A stretch of 64,000 nucleotides of DNA from Roseateles amylovorans. GTDB lineage: Bacteria > Pseudomonadota > Gammaproteobacteria > Burkholderiales > Burkholderiaceae_C. The stretch spans positions 5,952,001 through 6,016,000 of the forward strand of contig NZ_CP104562.2 in assembly GCF_025398155.2 (NCBI RefSeq). Reading direction: 5' to 3'. The notes under the pieces are model-generated. The model was not told the origin of the DNA. It worked only from the letters and a program-made list of their open reading frames with translations, and did no database searches. Position 1 is the first letter of the stretch. Each line of letters opens with the position of its first letter. Both the position numbers and the translations under genes were made by a program. Positions 28,343 to 37,301 of this stretch are shown here, piece after piece.

Positions 28343-30762
28343 TGCGCTGGCCCGACTTCCTCAACCTGCGACGCCTGGAAGGGCGCATCGTGGCGTTGTT
28401 CCTGGCGCTGCTGCTGGTGGTGCAGCTGATGAGCCTGGCCTTGCTGAACCAGGGCATCGTCCGCAATGCCCGCGGCTCGGTGGACGAGGAACTGGAAGCG
28501 GGCGAACGCATCTTCACCCAGTTGCTCTCGCAGGATGCGGAACAGCGCGGCCTGGTGGCGGACCTGCTGCAGTCCGACTACGGTCTGCGCCAGTTGGTGG
28601 CCGCCGGCATCCAGGGCGATGAGCTGCGCACGATGATGGAGGATGTCTTCACCAACCTCAGCGAGCGGGGAGACGCCAGCTTCATCGGTTACGCCAACGA
28701 CGGCTTCCAGCTCATGGCAGCCACCAACCCGTTGGCCACCCAGGTCGCTCCGCTGCTGCGCGGCGTCACTCGCCAGCAGCAGAGCCGGACGCAAAGCCAA
28801 CTGGTGCTGGTCGGGGGCAAGGCCTATCAGGTGGTGGTGGCCAAGATGCGAGCGGCCGGACTGGGCGGCTGGGTCTTCATGGGCTTCGAGCTGCGGCAAG
28901 AACAGCTCACCGAGCTGAACCGCATCGTCCACATCGAGGGCGTGCTGCTGAGCCGGCCGCCGCAATCGGGATGGCAGGTGCTGTCGAGCGTGCTGGACGA
29001 AAAGGCCAACGCCGAACTGCTGGCCAGCATGCCGGACGTCGTTCGGCCCTTGCCCACCGAGCCCTTGTCCTTCGCCATGACCTTGAACGGCGAGCAGTTC
29101 CAGGCGCGCCTGCAGCCGCTGGCCCACGGCGGCGGCGACGGCGACCATGCGATGGCGGTGCTGCTGCTTCGTTCGGTCGATGAGGCCCTCGCGCCCTACC
29201 GGCAACTGCAGTACACGCTGCTGGCGCTGAGCCTGGGCGGCGTGGCGGTGTTTGCGCTCGGTGCGGTGGTGACGGCGCGCCGCATCACCGAACCGGTGAA
29301 GGCGCTGGCCGGCGTGGCCCGGCGTCTGGGCGGGGGCGACTATGCCAGCCCGGTGCCCCGCACCTCGCGCGACGAGGTCGGTGATCTGGCCGAAGCCTTC
29401 GAGGCCATGCGCCAGAGCATTCGGCAGCGCGAGGAGCTGGTGAACCGGCTGGCGTTCTGGGATCCGTTGACCGACCTGCCCAACCGCGAGCAGTTCAGCC
29501 AGACGGTCACCCGCCGCATCGCCGACAGCTCGGTGCGGTTCGCCGTGCTGATGCTCAACCTGGACCGCTTCAAGCATGTCAACGATGTGCTGGGCCGACC
29601 GTTCGGCGACCGCCTGCTGCGCACCGTGGCCGACCGCCTGCAGCAGCTGTTGAAGGATGACGTCCGCCTGATCGCCCGGCTGAGCGGGGACGAATTCGTG
29701 ATGCTGGTCGAGGGTGCGGGGGCGACCCGTGCCGAGGCGGTGTGCCAACGCATCCAGCGCAACTTCGAACGCGCACTGACCATCGACGACCAGACGGTGG
29801 ATCTCTCCGCTGGCATGGGCATTGCGCTGTATCCGCATCACGGACGGGATGTGACCATCCTGCTGGGCCGCGCTGAACTGGCCATGCATGCCGCCAAGCG
29901 CAGCCAGACCGGTTGCCAGGTCTATGCCCCGAGCATGGACGCCGCCAGCCAGGAATCACTGTCGCTGCTGAGCGAACTGCGCCAGGCCATCGATGCGGGC
30001 GAGCTGAGGCTGTACCTGCAGCCCAAGGTGGATCTGCACAGCCAGCGGATTGCCGGCGCCGAAGCGCTGGTGCGCTGGCAGCATCCGCAGCGCGGGCTGG
30101 TCCCGCCGATGGAATTCATCCCCTTCGCCGAGCAGACCGGCTTCATCCGCCAGTTGACGGCATGGATGCTGCACGCGGCGGCGCAGACCTGGATCGATCT
30201 CAAGCGGCAGGGACTGGCCTTGCCAATCAGCGTGAACCTGTCGACCCGGGACCTGATGGATCAGGACCTGCCGATCAAGATCGCCGATCTGGCCGCCGGC
30301 GTGCCGCCCCAGGCCCTGTGCCTGGAGATCACCGAAAGCGCCATCATGGACGATCCCCAACGGGCGCTGCTGACGCTGGAGCAGTTGCATGCGCTGGGAT
30401 TCAAGCTGTCCATCGACGACTTCGGGACGGGGTATTCGTCCCTGGCCTATCTGAAGCAGCTGTCGGTGGATGAGCTCAAGATCGACCGCAGCTTCGTGAT
30501 GGGCATGGAGCGCGATCTGGACGATGCCAAGATCGTGCGCTCGACCATCGAGCTGGCGCACAACCTGGGCCTGAGCGTCGTGGCCGAAGGGCTGGAAACG
30601 CCCAAGGCCTGGACGCTGCTGCAGACCCTGGGCTGCGACCAGGGCCAGGGCTATCTGCTGGCCCGGCCGATGCCCGGCGAACAGTTCGCCGACTGGCTTC
30701 GCAGTTGGCAGCCGCCGGACCTCGGCGACGCGCGCGCCAACACGGTCTTGGCGGGGTTGTAG
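28342..30762 (+). CDS. Membrane GGDEF/EAL protein (cyclic-di-GMP turnover)
   Basis: An 806-residue inner-membrane signalling protein. Helix 1 is at 15-35; a ~250-residue periplasmic sensor region follows, then helix 2 (about 290-312), a HAMP domain, a GGDEF domain and an EAL domain. The cyclase signature is SGDEF (near residue 449); the first glycine is replaced by serine, which some active enzymes also show. The phosphodiesterase signature is EAL in GAEALVRWQ (near 573), and the metal-binding and loop residues (NLSTRDL, TESAIMDD, DDFGTGYSSLAYLK, KIDRSF) are intact, so c-di-GMP hydrolysis is likely. The ATG overlaps the upstream cupredoxin stop by one base. Confidence 0.92.
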   Translation: MRWPDFLNLRRLEGRIVALFLALLLVVQLMSLALLNQGIVRNARGSVDEELEAGERIFTQLLSQDAEQRGLVADLLQSDYGLRQLVAAGIQGDELRTMMEDVFTNLSERGDASFIGYANDGFQLMAATNPLATQVAPLLRGVTRQQQSRTQSQLVLVGGKAYQVVVAKMRAAGLGGWVFMGFELRQEQLTELNRIVHIEGVLLSRPPQSGWQVLSSVLDEKANAELLASMPDVVRPLPTEPLSFAMTLNGEQFQARLQPLAHGGGDGDHAMAVLLLRSVDEALAPYRQLQYTLLALSLGGVAVFALGAVVTARRITEPVKALAGVARRLGGGDYASPVPRTSRDEVGDLAEAFEAMRQSIRQREELVNRLAFWDPLTDLPNREQFSQTVTRRIADSSVRFAVLMLNLDRFKHVNDVLGRPFGDRLLRTVADRLQQLLKDDVRLIARLSGDEFVMLVEGAGATRAEAVCQRIQRNFERALTIDDQTVDLSAGMGIALYPHHGRDVTILLGRAELAMHAAKRSQTGCQVYAPSMDAASQESLSLLSELRQAIDAGELRLYLQPKVDLHSQRIAGAEALVRWQHPQRGLVPPMEFIPFAEQTGFIRQLTAWMLHAAAQTWIDLKRQGLALPISVNLSTRDLMDQDLPIKIADLAAGVPPQALCLEITESAIMDDPQRALLTLEQLHALGFKLSIDDFGTGYSSLAYLKQLSVDELKIDRSFVMGMERDLDDAKIVRSTIELAHNLGLSVVAEGLETPKAWTLLQTLGCDQGQGYLLARPMPGEQFADWLRSWQPPDLGDARANTVLAGL

Positions 30763-30821
30763 GGTCCCCCCCCTACCGGCTGACGCCGGCCCCCCCAGGG
30801 GGGCGAGCGGGAGCCAGGCAA

Positions 30822-31121
30822 AGCCCGATCTCCACGCTCCGCTTGATTTTTCGGTCGCCCTGCGGGGACCTCACGGAGGCTCGCGGCACGACCGTCCTTC
30901 TGGCCGGCGGCGGTCTGGCGGAGCCCGATCTCCACGCTCCGCTTGATTTCTCGGTCGCCCTGCGGGGACCTCAATTTGACTTGCCGCGCGACTGTCCTAC
31001 TGGTCAGCGGCGGTCTGGCAAAGCCCGATCTCCACGCTCCGCTTGATCTTTCGGTCGCCCTGCGGGGACCTCACGGAGGCTCGCGGCGGCGCACGAGGGC
31101 GGCTTTGCGTTCGCGGTTGCG
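30822..31121. repeat. Three tandem copies of a 100-bp repeat
   Basis: Units begin with AGCCCGATCTCCACGCTCCG at 30822, 30922 and 31022, exactly 100 bp apart. The first ~52 bp of each unit differ at only a few bases (TTTTTC, TTTCTC, TCTTTC variants). Units 1 and 3 share the CACGGAGGCTCGCGGC continuation, while unit 2 has diverged there. The period is not a multiple of 3, so no open frame can be conserved through the array. It fills the gap between two convergent genes. Confidence 0.9.
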
Positions 31122-31122
31122 C

Positions 31123-34100
31123 TCACGTCAACGCCATCAACACCTCGCGCAGCCGCTGGGCGTCGATGGGCTTGGTCAGAAACTCATTCATGCCCGCAGC
31201 CAGTGCCTCGTCACGCTCCTGGACCAGGGCCGCCGCCGTGAGCGCAATGATCGGAAGCTGTTGGGCGTCGTAACGCCGACGCAGTTCGCGGGTCGCCTCG
31301 TGGCCGCTCATGATCGGCATCTGGACATCCATGAGCACCGCATCGAAGGCCTTGCCCATGCTCGCCGCCGCATGCACCGCTTCGACCGCCTGGCGACCGT
31401 CGCTGGCCTGGGACACCTCTGCACCCCACTGCTCCAGCATCGCCACCGCAATCATCATGTTGACCGGGTTGTCCTCCACCATGAGGATGCGCCGCCCCTG
31501 CAGTTCCTGCGCCACCGCCGCCGCGCTGTCCGCCATGCGTCGCTGCGGACTCGCCGGCGCCGACGCCGCCGGCAACGGCAGCTCCGCCCAGAAGGTGGCC
31601 CCCTCGCCCGGTTGGCTCTCCACGCCCACGTCGCCCCCCATCAAGGTGGCCAACTCCCGGCAGATCGACAAGCCCAGCCCCGTACCACCGTACCGACGCG
31701 TGGTCGATTCATCCGCCTGGGTGAACGGCTGGAACAGCCGCTCCTGCATCGCCCGCTCAATGCCCGGCCCGGTGTCGCTGACCTCGATGCGGATGCGTCG
31801 ATCGTCCAGGCTGCGCACCCGCACGCTGACCGCGCCCCGCTCGGTGAACTTCAAGGCATTGTTCAGATAGTTGCTGAGGATCTGGCGCGTGCGCACCGGG
31901 TCGCCCACCACCCACGCCGGCACCGCATCATCCACCGCAATGCCGAAGGACAGGCCGCGCGCCTGCGCCAGGGTGAGGTAGCCCATGCGCATGGTGGCCA
32001 GCATGTCCCGCAGCGCAAAGGTCGCCGTGTCCAGCGTGAGCCGACCGGCTTCGATCTTGGACAGGTCCAGGATGTCCGACATCAACCCCGACAGGCTTTC
32101 GGCACTGTCCAGCATCTGGTCCAGGTAATGGCTGCGCGTGTCCGACGCCAGGTCCGATTGCTGCAGCAGCCGCGCCAGACCCACCAGACCATTGAGCGGG
32201 GTGCGGATCTCATGGCTGATGTTGGCCAGGAACGCACTCTTGGCACGGCTGGCCGCCTGGGCCTCGTCCTTGGCCTGCGCCAGCGCCGCCTCCACCCGCC
32301 GACGCTCGGTGACATCTTCCAGGATCCAGATGGTGCCGCCGCGGCTCGGATGGGTCGGATCCACGGCTCGCGCCAGGATCCGGCACAGGAAGCGGCTGCC
32401 GTCGCGTCGACGCATCCGCCGCTCCACCTCCACCTGCTCACCCGCCGCCAGACGCGGCCCCAGCTCCAGGCCGATCGCCTCGTAATCCTGCGGCGTCGGC
32501 CAGACGACCTCGCCCGGCTGGCCGATGAGCGCGCCCGGGGGCCAGCCGAACATTTCCTCCACCAACCGGTTGGCCTGGACGAAGCGTTGCTCACGCGTCA
32601 GCGCAATGCCGATGGAGGCGTTCTCCAGGATGGCGGCATGGACCAACCGGGTGCGCTCGGTGTCGGTGACGTCCCGCGAATTCACGACCAGATAGGACAT
32701 GCCGTCCATCACGAAGGGCGCCGCCGAGATCAGCATCGGCACCACCTGACCGTCACGGGTGATGAACGAGGTCGGCAGGTCGCTGACCCGGCCATGCTGC
32801 GCGATGCCCTCGATCAACCGGTCGCGGTCGCCCAGGTTCTTCCAGATGCCCAGTTCCTCGGTGGTGCGTCCCAGCACCTCGTCGCTGCTGTAGCCGGTCA
32901 GCAGTTCGAAGGTGCGGTTGACCATCACATAGCGGCCGGTCGCGGTTTCGGTGAGCGTGACCGAATCCGGGCTGGTGGCAAACAGGTGCGACAGCAAGGC
33001 CTCGGACCGTCGCAGCGCCTCCTGAGCGCGGGAGGCCTCGGTTTGGTCGATGAAGAAGGACAGCGTGGCCGGCCCGCTGGCTGCATCCACCCGCACACTG
33101 GTGGCCTGCACCAGCCGGCGTCGACGCGACAAGGTGCGCAGCTTGAATTCGGTCATCGGCAGCATGGCGCCGACAGGCATGTCCTCGATCTTCGCGGCCC
33201 GCTGCCGGCCGCGCTCCTCGTCGCCGCCCTCGTAATGCGCAAACAAGTCCTGGCCGACCATCGATGAGCGCTGGGTATAGCCGAACATCGCCATCGCGGC
33301 GGGATTCGCATCCATCACCCGGCCCCATCGATGCAACACCAGCGGCGACGGCGAACGCCGGAACAGTTCGCGGTAGCGGGTCTCGGTGGCGAGCATCGCC
33401 TGCTCGGTCTGGACTTCGTCGGTGACGTCGCGCCCCACGCCCCAGTAACCGCGGAAGTTGCCCTTGGCATCGAAGCGCGGCTCCCCGCTGATCGACACAT
33501 ACCGCAGCGTGCCGTCCGCCTCGTCATGGCGGCGCATGACCAGCCCGCGGAAGGGACGGTGCGATTCGAGGTCGGCGCGGTGCGCATCCATCTCCTCGTC
33601 GGACAGGCCCAGGTTCTCCACCTCCCAGGGCGTGCGCCCCAGTCGGGATTCATGCGACAGGCCCGAACTGCCCGGGTGATGTTCCGCCAGATGGGTGAAG
33701 CGGAACTGCCGGTCCATCTCCCAATACCAGTCCGCGGCCATGTGCAGCAGGTGGCGGAAGCGGGTGTGGCGATCGCCGACCTCCTGCAAGGTGCGGCGAA
33801 TCAGCTTGGAAGTGCCCACACCCACCACCAGGCCGGCCACCAGCAGCATGAGTTGAGTCACCCACCGCGCGGCGACGCTGTCCGACGGCGGCGCCGCCAG
33901 CGGCCAGCCGTTGAGTTCCGCGAAGGCCAGGCCGCTGAGCATGCTCAGCGCGAGACCAAACACCGACAGCCCGGCCCTCAGGCTGACCAGCGCGGTGGCC
34001 ATGGCCACCATCAACCCCATGATGCCCAGGCTGGTCGCACCCAGGCCCTCATGACGCGACACCGCAACCGACAGCGACATCAGCAGCGCCAGGCTGAGCA

Positions 34101-34383
34101 TGGCCAGCACCGCGCCCGGCCCACGCCGCGACGGCAACCGCCACAGCAACGCCACGCCGGTCACCGCGGTCAGCAGCGCCATCAGCGGCGGCAGCAGGCC
34201 CGCCAGGGGCTCTCCCGGCTGGGTGCTGAAGGCCAGCAAGACACCGGCCACAGCGGCCAGCATCACGCAAGCGGCGATGAACAGCCGCGCCGCGCGCCAT
34301 TGCAGGCCGGGCGGTAGCCGATCGTTGTGCGTCAGCTCCTGCCCAACCAGGCTGCTGAGGTCATCCTGGGAATCCGTGCTCAC
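31123..34383 (-). CDS. Hybrid sensor histidine kinase with four PAS domains and a receiver domain
   Basis: A 1086-residue membrane kinase. About six N-terminal helices (28-200) form a sensor region. Four PAS/PAC-like domains follow (roughly 205-330, 340-460, 465-590, 595-715; seen as WGVGRDVTDE, DANPAAMAMFGYT, TGYSSDEVLGRT and ILEDVTERRRVEAAL). The HisKA domain has the phosphorylated histidine in ANISHEIRTPLNG (near 722), then the ATPase domain (NALKFTERG, DTGPGIE, GGTGLGLSICR), then a receiver with the phospho-acceptor aspartate in VLMDVQMPIMSG (near 1018) and the lysine in FLTKPID. It resembles BarA/ArcB-type kinases but lacks an Hpt domain, so a separate Hpt or response regulator must exist. 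The start codon is GTG. Confidence 0.92.
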   Translation of the reverse strand: MSTDSQDDLSSLVGQELTHNDRLPPGLQWRAARLFIAACVMLAAVAGVLLAFSTQPGEPLAGLLPPLMALLTAVTGVALLWRLPSRRGPGAVLAMLSLALLMSLSVAVSRHEGLGATSLGIMGLMVAMATALVSLRAGLSVFGLALSMLSGLAFAELNGWPLAAPPSDSVAARWVTQLMLLVAGLVVGVGTSKLIRRTLQEVGDRHTRFRHLLHMAADWYWEMDRQFRFTHLAEHHPGSSGLSHESRLGRTPWEVENLGLSDEEMDAHRADLESHRPFRGLVMRRHDEADGTLRYVSISGEPRFDAKGNFRGYWGVGRDVTDEVQTEQAMLATETRYRELFRRSPSPLVLHRWGRVMDANPAAMAMFGYTQRSSMVGQDLFAHYEGGDEERGRQRAAKIEDMPVGAMLPMTEFKLRTLSRRRRLVQATSVRVDAASGPATLSFFIDQTEASRAQEALRRSEALLSHLFATSPDSVTLTETATGRYVMVNRTFELLTGYSSDEVLGRTTEELGIWKNLGDRDRLIEGIAQHGRVSDLPTSFITRDGQVVPMLISAAPFVMDGMSYLVVNSRDVTDTERTRLVHAAILENASIGIALTREQRFVQANRLVEEMFGWPPGALIGQPGEVVWPTPQDYEAIGLELGPRLAAGEQVEVERRMRRRDGSRFLCRILARAVDPTHPSRGGTIWILEDVTERRRVEAALAQAKDEAQAASRAKSAFLANISHEIRTPLNGLVGLARLLQQSDLASDTRSHYLDQMLDSAESLSGLMSDILDLSKIEAGRLTLDTATFALRDMLATMRMGYLTLAQARGLSFGIAVDDAVPAWVVGDPVRTRQILSNYLNNALKFTERGAVSVRVRSLDDRRIRIEVSDTGPGIERAMQERLFQPFTQADESTTRRYGGTGLGLSICRELATLMGGDVGVESQPGEGATFWAELPLPAASAPASPQRRMADSAAAVAQELQGRRILMVEDNPVNMMIAVAMLEQWGAEVSQASDGRQAVEAVHAAASMGKAFDAVLMDVQMPIMSGHEATRELRRRYDAQQLPIIALTAAALVQERDEALAAGMNEFLTKPIDAQRLREVLMALT

Positions 34384-34403
34384 TCTGTCGTGCCCAACTT
34401 GTT

Positions 34404-34431
34404 GTTATCGGACTCTTGTGAGGTCCGGTAA
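34404..34431 (-). promoter_or_regulatory. Candidate promoter of the hybrid kinase
   Basis: On the minus strand TTACCG and GATAAC are 16 bp apart, matching four of six bases each. Transcription would start about 14 bases before the GTG start, leaving a very short leader. Confidence 0.33.
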
Positions 34432-34513
34432 CGAAGTCTCGGCGAGAGGACAGCGAAGTGAAGAGCGGCCTTACCCCCAAATCGGGGCCCAAATGCGCGT
34501 GCTCGCGGTTTGT

Positions 34514-34527
34514 GCCAATTAATTGGC
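34514..34527. promoter_or_regulatory. Perfect 14-bp AT-rich palindrome
   Basis: GCCAATTAATTGGC reads the same on both strands. It stands out in GC-rich DNA and lies about 130 bp upstream of the hybrid-kinase start, where an activator or repressor could bind. Confidence 0.4.
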
Positions 34528-34743
34528 GGGGACTCGCCACCCCGCTGCAGGCATCGGTGCGGTCACATCGAGGACTTGCAGCGATCGGCGGCGCGCAGCG
34601 GCACGCGCGCGGCACCGAGGCTGAATGGCTGCGGGCATTGCTTGCGGCGACCGGGGCACGGCCGGGACGTGGCCGGGCGCAGCCGTCGGGGCAGCCGTCG
34701 GGGCGGCCTCAGGGACGGCGTCTCGTGAGGCCGCCATCCGGCA

Positions 34744-35580
34744 TCAGTTGCGGAGGCGGGGGCGAAGCGCGTCCCGAGTCTCTTGAGCCACCCGACGGGC
34801 GGCGGCGGCGAAGTCTTCGCCCGAGGACGCATACAGCACCGCGCGAGAGGAATTCACGATGACCGTGCCGCCGCCCTTGGCCACCCGCCAGCCGGCCGCC
34901 ACCGTGGCCTGCGCATCGCCGCCTTGGGCGCCCACGCCCGGAATCAGCAGCGGCAGATCCGGGGCCAGGGTGCGCACCCGCTCGATCTCCTTCGGATAGG
35001 TGGCGCCCACCACCAGGCCGAGCTGACCGTTCAGATTCCAGTCTCGACCGGCGAGCGCGGCCAGGTGTTCGAACAGGCGGGGTTGGCCGGGGACGTCGGC
35101 CAGCCGTTGCATCTGCCAGTCGTCACCGCCGGGGTTGGAGGTGCGGCACAGCAGGAAGGCGCCCTTGTCGGGATAACGCAGGTAGGGCTCGATGCTGTCG
35201 CGGCCCATGAAGGGCGAAAGCGTGACCGCATCCGCCTGGTAGCGTTCGAAGGCCTCGCGCGCATATTGCTCGGCGGTGGCGCCGATGTCGCCGCGCTTGG
35301 CATCGAGGATCACCGGCACCTGCGGCGCAGTGCGTTTGATGTGGGCCATCAGCTGTTCGAGCTGATCCTCGGCGCGATGGGCCGCGAAGTAGGCGATCTG
35401 CGGCTTGAAGGCGCTGACGAGGTCCTTGGTCGCATCGACGATGGCGGCGCAGAAGTCGTAGATCCGGCTGGCATCGCCCTTCCAGTGCGTGGGGAACTTC
35501 GCCGGATCGGGATCCAGGCCGACGCACAGCAGGGAGTCGTTCAGCCGCTCGGCGGCCTGCAGTTGCTGCATGAATTTCAT
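34744..35580 (-). CDS. pyrF: Orotidine-5'-phosphate decarboxylase (long type)
   Basis: A 278-residue enzyme that makes UMP in the last step of pyrimidine synthesis. The active-site lysine lies in ILDAKRGDIGATAEQYAREAF, with LSPFMGRDSIEPYL and the phosphate-binding LLIPGVGAQGGDA blocks also present; this is the ~270-residue subgroup. The open frame continues far upstream, but the ATG at 35580 (MKFMQQLQAAERLNDSLLCV) gives the family length. It is divergent from the acetyltransferase gene. Confidence 0.95.
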   Translation of the reverse strand: MKFMQQLQAAERLNDSLLCVGLDPDPAKFPTHWKGDASRIYDFCAAIVDATKDLVSAFKPQIAYFAAHRAEDQLEQLMAHIKRTAPQVPVILDAKRGDIGATAEQYAREAFERYQADAVTLSPFMGRDSIEPYLRYPDKGAFLLCRTSNPGGDDWQMQRLADVPGQPRLFEHLAALAGRDWNLNGQLGLVVGATYPKEIERVRTLAPDLPLLIPGVGAQGGDAQATVAAGWRVAKGGGTVIVNSSRAVLYASSGEDFAAAARRVAQETRDALRPRLRN

Positions 35581-35727
35581 AGGTGGTGCGGGCGTTCGTG
35601 TGGGGATCGGGCGGGACCCGTGGCGATCGAGGATCGATCCGGCGGGCCGCCGGGGTGCGGTATTGTCCCGCTTTTGCCTGCGGGCGCGGTGGCGCGCGCG
35701 GGAGAGCTCACACCGCTGGAGACCTGG

Positions 35728-36492
35728 ATGGACGTGTTGAGGACGGCGCGCCTGCGCCTGCGCTGGTTCAACGAGGCGGATGCGCCCTTCGTTCGGGAAC
35801 TGCTCAATGAGCCGGCCTGGATCCAGCACATCTACGATGCGGAGGTGCGCACCGACGCGCAGGCCGCCCAGTGGATCCGCGAACGATTGGTGATGCGCTA
35901 CTGGCTGCTGGGCTTCGGTTTCTGGGCGGTGGAGCGGCTGTCCGATGGCGAACTGCTGGGCCTGTGCGGCGTGATCAAGCGCGACGGGCTGGACCATCCG
36001 GACATCGGCTATGGCTTCCCTGCCCGATGCTGGGGCCATGGCTATGCGCGCGAAGCCGCTGCCGGGACCTTCGATTACTGTCGTCAGGTGCTGGGCCTGC
36101 GCGAGGTGATGGGCACCACCGGCCCCGAGAACCACGCGTCCGGCCGGGTGCTGTTGGCCATCGGCCTGGAGGATGAAGGCGTGCAGCAGACGGCTGCTCA
36201 TGAAGGCCTGTCACGGGTCTACCGCTGGCGCGATACGCAGCCCGCCGATGACGACGCCCAGATCGCCGCGCTGCGCTGGCGCTGGCAGGCCGCCCTGCAG
36301 GGCCCGGCACGGGCAGCGCTGACCGCCTGCGTGGCGCCCTCCACGCTGGAAGCGGTGATGAACGGCCGCGCCGATCTGTCTCCGCCCGCCTATGACGACC
36401 TCGCGCGCCGATGGGCACCGCTGGCCGAGGACGTCTCGATCCCGGCGATCCGGACGCCGGCGGGCTGGCGGCTGCAGGTGCCCGCGCCCTGA
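35728..36492 (+). CDS. GNAT-family acetyltransferase with extra C-terminal region
   Basis: A 254-residue protein. Residues 1-165 are a RimJ/RimL-like GNAT domain: TARLRLRWFNEADAPFVREL at the start, GYGFPARCWGHGYAREAAAG as the acetyl-CoA loop, and TGPENHASGRVLLAIGL. Residues 170-254 are an added region without clear relatives. The substrate is unknown; RimJ/RimL-type enzymes acetylate protein N termini or small molecules. The frame is open upstream, but ATG 35728 gives the normal family start. Confidence 0.83.
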   Translation: MDVLRTARLRLRWFNEADAPFVRELLNEPAWIQHIYDAEVRTDAQAAQWIRERLVMRYWLLGFGFWAVERLSDGELLGLCGVIKRDGLDHPDIGYGFPARCWGHGYAREAAAGTFDYCRQVLGLREVMGTTGPENHASGRVLLAIGLEDEGVQQTAAHEGLSRVYRWRDTQPADDDAQIAALRWRWQAALQGPARAALTACVAPSTLEAVMNGRADLSPPAYDDLARRWAPLAEDVSIPAIRTPAGWRLQVPAP

Positions 36493-36599
36493 CAGGTTCG
36501 GCCCGCGGCGCCGGGGCCACGTCTTGCAACCTGGACGATGCCCCTCGCACAAGCCCCGGCGCAGGCGAATGACGGGGCACTCGCCTATGCTTGCATCCC

Positions 36600-37301
36600 A
36601 TGAACGTCCCGGACATTCCCCGCATCCTGCTGATCGAAGACGACGAACGCCTGGCCCAGTTGGTGGCCGATGCGTTGCGCAAGTCGCACTACCACGTGAC
36701 CCTGTGCGCGGACGGGCTCAGCGGCGAGGCGTTGATGAAGCAGGAGAGCTTCGACCTGGTGCTGCTGGACGGCCATCTGCCGGGCAAGGACGGCTTCGAC
36801 GTGCTGCGCGACACGCGGCGCGATTTCACCGGCCGCATCGTGATGCTGACCGCGCGGGATGACGACATCGACCAGGTGCTCGGACTGGAAGGCGGCGCGG
36901 ACGACTACATCACCAAGCCGGTCGCCCCGCGGGTGCTGATGGCCCGGATCAAGGCGCTGCTGCGGCGCGATGCGCTGCCGGTGACCCATCCGATCGGCGA
37001 AGCGATGCAGTTCGGTCACCTCACCTTGCTGCCGCAATCCCGCGAGCTGCGGGTCAACGGCGAGCCGGTGCCCCTGACCACGGCCGAATATGAGCTGCTG
37101 AAGTTCCTGGCCCAGCGTGCCGGCGAGGTGGTCAGCCGCGACGACATCATGCAGGGCCTGCGCGGACTGGAGTTCGACGGCCTGGACCGCGCCATCGATG
37201 CCCGCATCTCCCGACTGCGCAAGAAGATCGGCGACGACGCGCAATCGCCGACGCGGATCAAGACGGTGCGCGGCCAGGGCTATCTCTTCGCGGTGGACTG
37301 A
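36600..37301 (+). CDS. OmpR-family response regulator (RstA/CpxR-like)
   Basis: A 233-residue regulator. The receiver domain has the acidic pair E13-D14 in LLIEDDERL, phospho-acceptor D57 in LVLLDGHLPG and the lysine in DYITKPVAP. The winged-helix DNA-binding domain (about 130-232) contains LTTAEYELLKFLAQRAGEVVSRDDI and VRGQGYLF. The ATG at 36600 is preferred over an in-frame TTG nine bases upstream. Its stop shares a base with the kinase start, so the pair is a coupled two-component operon. Confidence 0.92.
   Translation: MNVPDIPRILLIEDDERLAQLVADALRKSHYHVTLCADGLSGEALMKQESFDLVLLDGHLPGKDGFDVLRDTRRDFTGRIVMLTARDDDIDQVLGLEGGADDYITKPVAPRVLMARIKALLRRDALPVTHPIGEAMQFGHLTLLPQSRELRVNGEPVPLTTAEYELLKFLAQRAGEVVSRDDIMQGLRGLEFDGLDRAIDARISRLRKKIGDDAQSPTRIKTVRGQGYLFAVD

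Larger units (their letters stand above)
34384..34743. other. Intergenic region between the hybrid kinase and pyrF
   Basis: The 360-bp gap has no gene. It holds a possible kinase promoter (34404-34431), an AT-rich palindrome (34514-34527) and a short direct repeat, GCAGCCGTCGGG twice in a row near 34678-34701. Confidence 0.55.

Noticed and set aside
30705..31046. Open frames through the 100-bp repeats giving an 'RSPCGDL' peptide in each unit
   Set aside because: The 100-bp period shifts the frame from unit to unit, so the peptides arise from the repeat sequence and not from selection for protein.
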